In this document: piece by piece, positions 16,410 through 23,938 of the stretch | Layout: each line of letters starts with the position of its first letter | Numbering within the stretch: position 1 is the first letter of the stretch | NCBI RefSeq assembly: GCF_005281615.1 | Contig: NZ_SZZM01000007.1 | Coordinates: 124,001-188,000 of the forward strand | Direction of reading: 5' to 3' | From: Rhodoligotrophos defluvii | Lineage (GTDB): Bacteria; Pseudomonadota; Alphaproteobacteria; Rhizobiales; Im1 | Length of the DNA: 64,000 bases | The notes under the pieces: generated by a model | Told to the model about the DNA's origin: nothing | Database searches by the model: none | What the model saw: only the letters and a program-made list of their open reading frames with translations | Position numbers and translations under genes: made by a program

Positions 16410-17135
16410 ATGAAGACCTACGGACAGTTCTGCCCGGTGGCCAAGACAGCAGAGATTTTCGCTGAACGTTGGACGCCTCTGATCATTCGTGAATTGTGCT
16501 TCGGCCCGCGGCGCTTCAACGAGCTGCGCGCCGGCTTGCCGCAGATATCGCGCACCCTCCTGTCGCAAAGGTTGCGCGAGCTCGAGGCGGCAGCCGTGAT
16601 CGTCAGCATGCCCAAGAGTTCAGGCGTCGGGCGCATTTACCGCCTGACTGAGGCCGGCGAGGCCTTTCGGCCGATCATCGAGCTGATGGGCGCGTGGAGC
16701 CAGCGTTGGGACCAGGGGCGGATCGGCCCGGACGATCTCGACCCCGGCCTCCTGATGTGGAGCATGCGCCGCCAGATTCGCCCGGAGGCCATGCCCAGCA
16801 GTCAGTTCGTCATCCAGTTCGAGTTCTTCGGGATGCCGAGGCGGGCCAATTCCTCTCGCTACTGGTGGCTGGTGCTGTGCCGGCCCGACGTGGACGTGTG
16901 CCAGAAGAATCCCGGATATGACGTGGATATTGTCGTCTATGCCGACCTCGCGGCATTCACACGGCTGTGGACCGGGGAACTCGGCCTGGATGACTTGCGG
17001 GCAGAGAACACGGTGATGCTGCAGGGCAGTGAAGACGCGCAGCGCATTGCCGTGCGCGCCTTGGACCTAAAGGCCCGTCCGGCTCCGAAGGCCTTCCTCT
17101 ATCAGGGCACCGCCTTGCCTGAAGACGTCGGCTGA
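16410..17135 (+). CDS. HxlR-family transcriptional regulator with C-terminal extra domain
   Basis: A 241-residue regulator. Residues 1-100 are an HxlR winged helix: the early Cys8 (QFCPVAKTAEIFAERW), the WTPLIIRELCFGPRRFNELRAG helix pair and ISRTLLSQRLRELEAAAVI. HxlR proteins usually end near 110 residues; here a further ~130 residues (QFVIQFEFFGMPRRANSSRYW, VDIVVYADLAAFTRLWTGEL) resemble the SCP2-like ligand-binding domain found in some family members. It may sense a hydrophobic ligand and control the divergent flavoprotein. Start at ATG 16410, immediately after the palindrome. Confidence 0.88.
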   Translation: MKTYGQFCPVAKTAEIFAERWTPLIIRELCFGPRRFNELRAGLPQISRTLLSQRLRELEAAAVIVSMPKSSGVGRIYRLTEAGEAFRPIIELMGAWSQRWDQGRIGPDDLDPGLLMWSMRRQIRPEAMPSSQFVIQFEFFGMPRRANSSRYWWLVLCRPDVDVCQKNPGYDVDIVVYADLAAFTRLWTGELGLDDLRAENTVMLQGSEDAQRIAVRALDLKARPAPKAFLYQGTALPEDVG

Positions 17136-17191
17136 CGGTGCCTCTCGGGCGCGCGGCGCCGAGCGGGACAGCGGTCTGTTCGGCAAGGCCT

Positions 17192-18538
17192 TCAGGCAGC
17201 CTTCGATCGGCCCGGCGCGCCGCGCCCGATCCACCAGTCGTGCAGGTCGAAATATTTCATGGCCAAGGGCACGAACCACGGATTGCCCGTATAAAGCGGC
17301 ATGCTGCGCAGCGGTTGCGTCTCGAATACGGTGCTTCCCTCGGGGCGCCCCAGCACCTTATAGGCGAGCTTGCGGCCGAAATAGGTGCCCATCGGAATGC
17401 CGGCGAAGTTATAGCCTATGCCGTAATAATGGCCGTCTTCGCCGCCGATATGCGGCATGAAATCGAACGTGCCGGCGCATTGCCCGGTCCAGACATGCGA
17501 CAGCTTCACATCGCCGATTCCCGGAAGGATGCGCCTGAGAATGGTACGCAGATCGGCCGCGATATGCCTCAGACTGGGCGTGCGGCTGCCGGTCAGTCCG
17601 CCCATCAGGATGCGCTCGGTGTCCGGCGCCGGGCGAATGAAGTTGATGTTCATGTTGGTCTGAAGATAGGTGCGCCGGTGTGGCAGCAAGCGATCGATGA
17701 GCGCCGTGGGCAGGATCTCGGTCGCGATCATGTAGCCCTGGAAGGGAATGACCCGCCGCGCCAGCCACGCGAGGTTCCGGTGGGTATAGCCGTTGGTGGC
17801 CTCAATTACGTTGGCGGCTTCGATGACGCCACGGCTGGTCTCGACTTGGAACCGGCGTGATGGGGCAGATCCCGCTTGCCGGACGGCCGTCACCGCCGTG
17901 TGCGGCACCAGCTTAACCCCGGCCGATGTGGCTCGGTCCACCAAACCCTTGTGGTAGAGACCGGGATGAATAGACCCGAGGTCGGGAATAATCGCCCCGC
18001 CGTAATAGATATCGGAGGCGATCTCGGAATGCTGCCCGCCACGCGGCACCATGTGATAATCAATGCCGAGCTTGCGCTTGTTGGTCTCGAGCTCCTTGGC
18101 GAGCAGCTCGTAATGGGTGGGCGAGGTGGCGCCGATGAAGCGGCCGCAGATCCGGAGATAGGCTTCGATCTGCTCCGTCGTCACCACCTCCTTGACGGTC
18201 TCGAAGGCTTCGTTCAGCTCGCGATAGACCCTGAGCGCATGATCCTCGCCATGGTGCTTTTCGAGCCAGGCAACGTCGCGCTTGAGGACACGGCCGAGAA
18301 AGCCCGCGTTGCGGCGTGAGGCACCATAGCCCACCGCCTCGGCGTCGATGACCACGGTGTCAGCGCCACTGCGCGCGAGGTAGAGGGCAGCGGTGATCCC
18401 GGTATAGCCGGATCCGACGATGACCACGTCGGCCTGGGCGGGCAGGGGCGGCGGTGGCGATACCTGCTGCAGCGGCGCCCGGTCCCACCAGTAAGGCTGC
18501 TCCTTGAAGTCCTCTGTAAAGATACCTTCTTGCGCCAT
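17192..18538 (-). CDS. FAD-dependent amine/D-amino acid oxidase-like oxidoreductase
   Basis: A 448-residue DAO-fold flavoenzyme of the PuuB/ordL-like group, which oxidises secondary amines such as gamma-glutamylputrescine or N-methyl amino acids. After a short N-terminal stretch with EQPYWWDRAP typical of the group, the FAD-binding motif is VVIVGSGYTGITAALYLARSG (partly quoted, about residues 37-55). GYGASRRNAGFLG near 75 and GHYYGIGYNFAGIPMGTY near 375 are group hallmarks. The substrate cannot be read from sequence. ATG 18538 has GGAAGGG upstream. The frame runs on upstream but is not coding. It converges with hxlR and stands alone. Confidence 0.9.
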   Translation of the reverse strand: MAQEGIFTEDFKEQPYWWDRAPLQQVSPPPPLPAQADVVIVGSGYTGITAALYLARSGADTVVIDAEAVGYGASRRNAGFLGRVLKRDVAWLEKHHGEDHALRVYRELNEAFETVKEVVTTEQIEAYLRICGRFIGATSPTHYELLAKELETNKRKLGIDYHMVPRGGQHSEIASDIYYGGAIIPDLGSIHPGLYHKGLVDRATSAGVKLVPHTAVTAVRQAGSAPSRRFQVETSRGVIEAANVIEATNGYTHRNLAWLARRVIPFQGYMIATEILPTALIDRLLPHRRTYLQTNMNINFIRPAPDTERILMGGLTGSRTPSLRHIAADLRTILRRILPGIGDVKLSHVWTGQCAGTFDFMPHIGGEDGHYYGIGYNFAGIPMGTYFGRKLAYKVLGRPEGSTVFETQPLRSMPLYTGNPWFVPLAMKYFDLHDWWIGRGAPGRSKAA

Positions 18539-18979
18539 GGTCCCTTCCGCCGTGGAAAACCCATCCCGGCTGGGATCGGAGCCAATCCTCGTCGACCTGT
18601 CAACAAGATCCCGGCAAACGGCTTGACGCTTCGGACCGGCCCCTCGATTGATCGGGCAGGTGAGTTCCGGCACCTCTCTCGGCCTGTTCAGCAGCAGAAG
18701 ATTCCGCGACCTCATCGTGCGAGTCGCGCAGGGAAATAGGAGATGGCCGAAGCTCTTGCGGTGTCTTGGCCGTTCCTCCCTGCTTTCTCCACAATGCGTT
18801 GCATAAAACCAACGTAGGACTAAGCGCCTGCGTCGAAAGCTTTTTCGGCATTTTTGCCGGGCGAACCGCATAAAATTCCCGGTCGAGGACGTGCCCAGGG
18901 ATTAACACAAGCATTGAGGGAAAATGAACTCGTGTGCTAGGAATGGTTGCAACGATCTCGGTGGCCTAACGGGGGAAAA
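18539..18979. other. Intergenic region between divergent genes
   Basis: No gene supported. It should carry promoters for the amine oxidase-like gene and the autotransporter. A small hairpin CGGCA-TTTT-TGCCG is at 18846-18859. Nothing else is recognised. Confidence 0.4.
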
Positions 18980-21343
18980 ATGCGACCATTGCTGCATACA
19001 ACCGCTTTGTCGGCGCTGCTCGTCGTGGGGGGCTCGATTTTAACTCCTCTGGCGGCCCAAACATACAACGTTCTCGACTTCACCTGGCATGTGGGTCGTT
19101 ATCAGCCGGAAAGCTTCGAGACGGCGACGGAAGCTCTCGGTCATCGCGAAAGAATCGGCGTGCTCACCGTGGGTGAAAGCGGCTTCCCCGCCAACCGCCC
19201 GGAAGATCAGCGAGGCACCTTTTGGAACCACCAAGGTGTCTATGCCAATACCGGGCTCACGAATGCCGATCTGGAGACCACCGGCCAGGTTTTCATTTCT
19301 GCCGACCTCTACGTGCCGGAAAGCTGGCGCCAGGCGGCGGGAGCAGGCGATGATGGCGTGACCGGCGTATATCAGGCGCCTTCACTCTGGGGCCAGTTCT
19401 CCAACAGCGAGGGCCAGGCCATCGGTTGGCCGATCCTCGGCTTTTCCAACATAAATGCCCAAGGCAGCACCACCGGTAAGATCGTCGTCTGGGACGACAT
19501 CAACGGCGAGTGGAAAGACACAGGTGGAACCGTCAATTTCGGCGGATGGAACAATCTCCGTATCATCTACCAAGCAGATGACGAGAAGATCTTTCTTATG
19601 GCCAACGATGACTTGGTCTACACCATCGATCTGACCACCGGCTGCGATGGCGGCCCCTGCGATACCGAGGGCATACTCTCTCGGATGTTCCTCTCCAGCT
19701 ACAACAATGGCACGCAGGGATACGAGACCTATTGGGCCAACGTCTTTACCGGCGTCGCTGACGACGAGATCGAGGAAGGCACGACTCACAACCGCAGTGT
19801 CCATTTGGAAGGAGATGGTGGGGTCGGCGATGGGACCGGCATCATTCACAACAATGTAACCATCAACGAAAGCCTGCAGATCAGCGAGAAGCGCGTGGCT
19901 TTCGGAGACAACATCCTCATCAAGGACGATCTCGTTCTGATAAACAACGCGGCCACGCAGGGCGGTTTGGATACGGCCGTTACGGTCGAAAGGGACGCCT
20001 TCGTCGACGAGCGTTCAACGCTCGGGGGCAATTTCAACATCCACGATGATCTCTATATCGCAGGCGTCATCTCGCCCGGCAATTCGGCGGGTATCACCAA
20101 TATTGCCGGCGACTATACCCCTGACGCCAATGGCGCGACGGCGACCATGGAAGTGGATTTCGGCGCGACCAGCCATCAGGCTGGCGTGACCTACGATCAG
20201 ATCAACATCGGTGGCGATGCGACCGGCACCACGCTCGTGCAACTCGTGCCCCTCGAAGGTACCAGCCTCGACGGCGGCATCGGCGATGTCAGCCAGGTCA
20301 AGCTCGTCACGGTTGCCGGCACGGTGGACGACGATGCGTTCGTTCTCGACAGGCGCTACGTAATGGGCGGCAAGGAAATCAAGCTGGTCACGCGAGACGA
20401 GGGCGGAACCACGATCTTCGCCCTAGACGCCGAGACGGTGGCTGAAGCCTTTGGCTTCGCCTCGCTGCCGGTTACCGCGGCAATGGCCGGCGACAAGCTG
20501 CTCGGCCGGTTCGTCGATCGCCGCGGCTTCGACTGGGCCAATGCGCCGCGGGCCTGGGCACGCGCGGTCGGTGGCGGCTTCGACATCGGCCGCAAGGAAG
20601 GCATCGGGGTTGACAGCAGCTTCGCCGGGGGGCTTGTCGGTCTCGATGTCATAGCCTTGCCGGCGCTGGGTCATGCCCGGGTCGGCATCCAGGCGGGATA
20701 TGGTTATGCCGATGCCAAGTCCAAGCCGGGCCCCAGAATCAGTTCGGGCCTCGACCATATCGGCACGACCACAAATACGACCGCAGTGGGCGCCTATCTC
20801 ACCCACGCCGATGCCAACTATTTCGCCGACCTGACGATCCAATATCGCTATCTGAGCATGGATGCCACGAACGGGATCAACCCCAACAAGTCCTCGGTCG
20901 ACGGGCATGGGATCGATCTGGCGGGTGAAGTCGGCTACATGTACCCGCTCTATGACGGGGTGGCGCTCGTACCCACCGCTCAGCTCGTCTACCAGAGCTT
21001 GCACCTGGACAAGTTCAAGAGCGAAGAGCTGACCGTGAAATATGGAAGCGAGGACGTTCTGATCGGCCGGGCTACCGTGATGGCGCTGACCGCCTGGGAT
21101 GGCGTGGTGGCCTATGGCGGATTTGGGGTCGCTGGCAACCTGTCGGGCTCCCTAAAGAGCAAGATCGCTGCCGGCGAGACGCTCAAGAGCAAGATGGGTG
21201 GCGCCAGGGCGGAGGTCGTGGCCGGTTTGCAAGCCGATCTTGCGTCGGGTGTTTCGATCAATGTCAGCGGCGAATACGGCGTGGGCTTCAGCAGCGATGT
21301 CGAGACATATCTCGGCAAGGCGGCGCTACAGGTCAGTTTCTAA
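18980..21343 (+). CDS. Autotransporter (type Va) with non-helical N-terminal passenger domain
   Basis: A 787-residue protein predicted to cross the outer membrane by its own beta-barrel. Residues 1-26 are a signal peptide (LLVVGGSILTPLAAQ). Residues 27-265 look like a globular beta-sandwich with a Trp-rich core (GTFWNHQGVYAN, WGQFSNSEGQ, IVVWDDINGEWKDTG, WNNLRIIYQADDEKIFLMAN) and one Cys pair (CDGGPC). Residues 265-480 are the repetitive linker/beta-helix typical of the family (VISPGNSAGITNIAGDY). The barrel covers about 510-787 and ends in the expected terminal Phe (ALQVSF). ATG 18980 is preceded by GGGGG. Confidence 0.88.
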   Translation: MRPLLHTTALSALLVVGGSILTPLAAQTYNVLDFTWHVGRYQPESFETATEALGHRERIGVLTVGESGFPANRPEDQRGTFWNHQGVYANTGLTNADLETTGQVFISADLYVPESWRQAAGAGDDGVTGVYQAPSLWGQFSNSEGQAIGWPILGFSNINAQGSTTGKIVVWDDINGEWKDTGGTVNFGGWNNLRIIYQADDEKIFLMANDDLVYTIDLTTGCDGGPCDTEGILSRMFLSSYNNGTQGYETYWANVFTGVADDEIEEGTTHNRSVHLEGDGGVGDGTGIIHNNVTINESLQISEKRVAFGDNILIKDDLVLINNAATQGGLDTAVTVERDAFVDERSTLGGNFNIHDDLYIAGVISPGNSAGITNIAGDYTPDANGATATMEVDFGATSHQAGVTYDQINIGGDATGTTLVQLVPLEGTSLDGGIGDVSQVKLVTVAGTVDDDAFVLDRRYVMGGKEIKLVTRDEGGTTIFALDAETVAEAFGFASLPVTAAMAGDKLLGRFVDRRGFDWANAPRAWARAVGGGFDIGRKEGIGVDSSFAGGLVGLDVIALPALGHARVGIQAGYGYADAKSKPGPRISSGLDHIGTTTNTTAVGAYLTHADANYFADLTIQYRYLSMDATNGINPNKSSVDGHGIDLAGEVGYMYPLYDGVALVPTAQLVYQSLHLDKFKSEELTVKYGSEDVLIGRATVMALTAWDGVVAYGGFGVAGNLSGSLKSKIAAGETLKSKMGGARAEVVAGLQADLASGVSINVSGEYGVGFSSDVETYLGKAALQVSF

Positions 21344-21373
21344 GGAGTTCGCCCAACCATCGAGATCGAACCG

Positions 21374-21399
21374 GGCCTGTCACCGTCGGGTGGCAGGCC
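21374..21399. terminator. Bidirectional terminator hairpin
   Basis: GGCCTGTCACC (21374-21384) pairs with GGTGGCAGGCC (21389-21399) over all eleven positions, one of them G-U, with a four-base loop. A T-rich run (TTCCTATTT) follows on the plus strand. It sits between the convergent autotransporter and FMN-binding genes. Confidence 0.8.
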
Positions 21400-21407
21400 T
21401 TCCTATT

Positions 21408-21986
21408 TCAGGAGCCCGCGGCCTTGGAGAGCGCGACATGGGCGGCCACGATTTCGTTGAGGCCGGGCATCTCTGCATGGGGCACATGCCGGGAGGGGTC
21501 CCACAGGGCGGCGCTCTTCAAGGCGCGCCCGCAGTGCAGGAACACCTCGTCCACCTGAATGGCGATGACCGTGGCCGGCAGCCTGCCGTCTTTTGCAAAG
21601 CGCCGGAGAAGACCGGGATCGACGCTGATCGTGGCACGCCCGTTCACCCTCAGCGTTTCGGCCATGCCGGGAATGAAGAAGATCAGCCCGACCGCCGGAT
21701 CGGCGAGGATGTTGCGCAGGCCATCAATCCGGTTGTTTCCCGGCCGGTCCGGCAGAGCAACGGTGTTCTTGTCGAGCACCTGGACGAAGCCGGGCTCGTC
21801 GCCCTTGGGCGAGCAGTCCATGCCGGCGCCGCTCCGGGTCGCCAGCACCAGGAACGGTGACTTGCTGATCAGCAGTCGGGCGTAAGGATCGATATGGTCG
21901 ATCTGCTTGTGGCGAGCCCGCTCGCTCGGCTGGCCATAAAGGCTGCGCAACTCATCTTCCGTCGTGATCTTGTGGTCTTCGCGCAT
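21408..21986 (-). CDS. Pyridoxamine 5'-phosphate oxidase-family FMN-binding protein
   Basis: A 192-residue split-barrel flavoprotein of the PNPOx-like superfamily, in the MSMEG_1061-type subgroup. Recognisable parts are ISKSPFLVLATRSGAGMDCSPKGD near residues 38-60 (quoted only as landmark), ALPDRPGNNRIDGLRNILADP around 80-100 and VNGRATISVDPGLL around 115. Members bind FMN or F420; the true substrate is unknown and it is unlikely to be PdxH itself, which has a different C-terminus. Start at ATG 21986 with AGGA upstream. The frame extends upstream without similarity. Confidence 0.85.
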   Translation of the reverse strand: MREDHKITTEDELRSLYGQPSERARHKQIDHIDPYARLLISKSPFLVLATRSGAGMDCSPKGDEPGFVQVLDKNTVALPDRPGNNRIDGLRNILADPAVGLIFFIPGMAETLRVNGRATISVDPGLLRRFAKDGRLPATVIAIQVDEVFLHCGRALKSAALWDPSRHVPHAEMPGLNEIVAAHVALSKAAGS

Positions 21987-22177
21987 CGAAAATCCTGCGG
22001 GGCTGGCCAAGGGATGCACAAGATGCCCGACGAGCCGCAGCTGCCGCAAGGATTGGCGGGAAAAATTCCACCTCGTGGGCAGAATGCCGGCTGCTCTTGC
22101 CACTCGCCTGGGATCGGGGTAGCGCTGCCGCTGCAGAACGGCACACCTCTTCGCGGGGAAGAGGCAAATGAGGGCGC

Positions 22178-23074
22178 ATGACGGTCTCCATCAGATTGGC
22201 AATCGGCAGCATCGTCATCGGCGTGGGGGTCTTCGCCCTCAAGCTCGCGGCGTGGTGGCTGACAGGCTCGATCGCCCTTTATTCGGACGCGCTCGAGAGC
22301 CTGGTCAATATTGCGGCCGCCGTCGCCGCGGTCCTTGCCCTCAGCGTCAGTGCGCGCCCGGCCGATCGCAACCACCCCTTCGGACATCACAAGGCGGAAT
22401 ATCTTTCGGCAGTGCTCGAGGGCGTGCTGATCGTCATCGCCGCCTTCTCCATTCTGAAAGAGGCGTATCTCGGCCTGAGCGAGCAGCGGGTGGCGGATCT
22501 TTCCGTGCCCGGGCTCACCCTCAACGGGGTGGCCACCCTGATCAATGCCGGCTGGGGTATGGTGCTGCTCCGGGCGGGTCGCCGGCGCCGCTCTCCAGCC
22601 CTTGTCGCCGACGGCAAGCACCTGTGGTCGGACGTGATCACTTCCGTCGGCGTGCTGCTCGGCCTAATTCTCGCGCGGGCAACCGGATGGCACGTTCTCG
22701 ATCCGCTTCTCGCGGGGATCGTCGCGCTCAATATCCTGTGGATGGGGTACGGGCTCGTGCGGGAATCCGTTGGCGGCCTGATGGACGCTTCCGTCGATGC
22801 CGAGACGTTTTCCCGGATCCGTGCGATTATCTCCGAGCACGCGGCCGGTGCGATCGAGGTGCATGATCTGAAGACGCGGCAGGCGGCCCGGGTGACATTC
22901 GTCGAGCTTCACCTGGTGGTACCGGGTGACATGACGGTGGCAGCTTCGCACCACATATGCGACCGGATCGAGCAGGCGCTAAGCGCCGAGTTCGACAATG
23001 TCGAGGCCATCATCCATGTCGAGCCGGAAAACGAGGCGAAGCTGCGCGGCGTGGTCGTGCTGCACTCACCATGA
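22178..23074 (+). CDS. CDF-family cation efflux protein (FieF/YiiP-like)
   Basis: A 298-residue cation diffusion facilitator without the His-rich tail seen in the 9.7-kb paralogue. Six membrane helices are followed by a cytoplasmic domain (AIEVHDLKTRQAA, VTFVELHLVVPGDMTV, IIHVEPE). In the YiiP alignment the site A positions are Asp37 (SDALES), Ser41, His148 and Asp152 (KHLWSD), so one acidic ligand of the usual four appears replaced. HPFGHHKAEYL near residue 66-76 is typical of the FieF subgroup. The metal is not predictable. A GAAGAGG sequence precedes the start by some distance. Confidence 0.9.
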   Translation: MTVSIRLAIGSIVIGVGVFALKLAAWWLTGSIALYSDALESLVNIAAAVAAVLALSVSARPADRNHPFGHHKAEYLSAVLEGVLIVIAAFSILKEAYLGLSEQRVADLSVPGLTLNGVATLINAGWGMVLLRAGRRRRSPALVADGKHLWSDVITSVGVLLGLILARATGWHVLDPLLAGIVALNILWMGYGLVRESVGGLMDASVDAETFSRIRAIISEHAAGAIEVHDLKTRQAARVTFVELHLVVPGDMTVAASHHICDRIEQALSAEFDNVEAIIHVEPENEAKLRGVVVLHSP

Positions 23075-23174
23075 GAAAGACACCCGATCGACGGCTTTCG
23101 CCACATTTTGAGTGTTCTATGAGAAACTGTGGCACCGAATATCCTCACATCACGGCATCGAGGAAACTGATCTC

Positions 23175-23852
23175 ATGACCATAAGGGCTATGCTCATGGC
23201 CGCCGCGGCCCTGGCTCTTCTCTCGGCACCGGCGGCCGCGCAGCAGAGCGTGCCGCCCGCCGCGGCAAGCTGGCTGCGCTGCGCGGCCCTGGGCGCGCTC
23301 GCCGAGCGGGGGGCGCCCGATGCCATGAGCAAGAAAGCGTCGGCCGCGGTCCACGCCCGCTACCGCGACCTTTTCGTCGCCTATATGGTGGCCTTGGAGG
23401 GCAAGAAGGTCGACCCGCGCGTGGTCGGGACGCGGGTGGCCGGCACCATCCAATCCCTGATCGCCGAGCGGCGGGGGCTTAACAGAACGGAGCAGCCGAT
23501 CTTGCTGGCCTGTCTCAAAGACTTGGACCGCCTGACAGCGAATGTTCCGGAAACGGTGAGAAAAATGGTCGCGGCCACTCCGCGTCCCACACAGACCACC
23601 ATGCACCGGGACATGTGGGCGACTTGCGCAGTGGCGCTGCAATGGTCGCTTGAGTCGGGCTTGACCAGCGATCCGGAGGCGCGGGCGGCCGCACGGCGCT
23701 ACCATCAGCTGTTTCAGGGTGCCGCCAAGCAGCAGGGGCTGAGCGATGCGGAGATCGAGAACGGGTTGAAAGAGCTGAAGGCGATCGCTGCGAAGAAGTC
23801 GCCGAACGATCTGAAGTCGGCAATCACCAGCTGTGTGCGCGAGAAGCCCTAG
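23175..23852 (+). CDS. Secreted hypothetical protein with two similar halves
   Basis: A 225-residue exported protein that I do not recognise. Residues 1-22 are a signal peptide (MLMAAAALALLSAPAAAQ). The mature part appears to be an internal duplication: both halves begin W-x-x-C (SWLRC, near 33; MWATC, near 148), continue with R-Y-x-x-LF (RYRDLF and RYHQLF) and end in a Cys-containing segment (LLACLKD, TSCVREKP). The four cysteines suggest one disulfide per half in the periplasm. Start at ATG 23175 with GAGGAA upstream. It is on the same strand as the CDF transporter but 100 bases away. Confidence 0.75.
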   Translation: MTIRAMLMAAAALALLSAPAAAQQSVPPAAASWLRCAALGALAERGAPDAMSKKASAAVHARYRDLFVAYMVALEGKKVDPRVVGTRVAGTIQSLIAERRGLNRTEQPILLACLKDLDRLTANVPETVRKMVAATPRPTQTTMHRDMWATCAVALQWSLESGLTSDPEARAAARRYHQLFQGAAKQQGLSDAEIENGLKELKAIAAKKSPNDLKSAITSCVREKP

Positions 23853-23938
23853 GGCTACTGGGGACTGATTGCTGCACGATCCGCCCTTGTCGATTATTCT
23901 GTTCCGTATTGTCGGGTAACGAGTGGGGTGCCCAAGGA

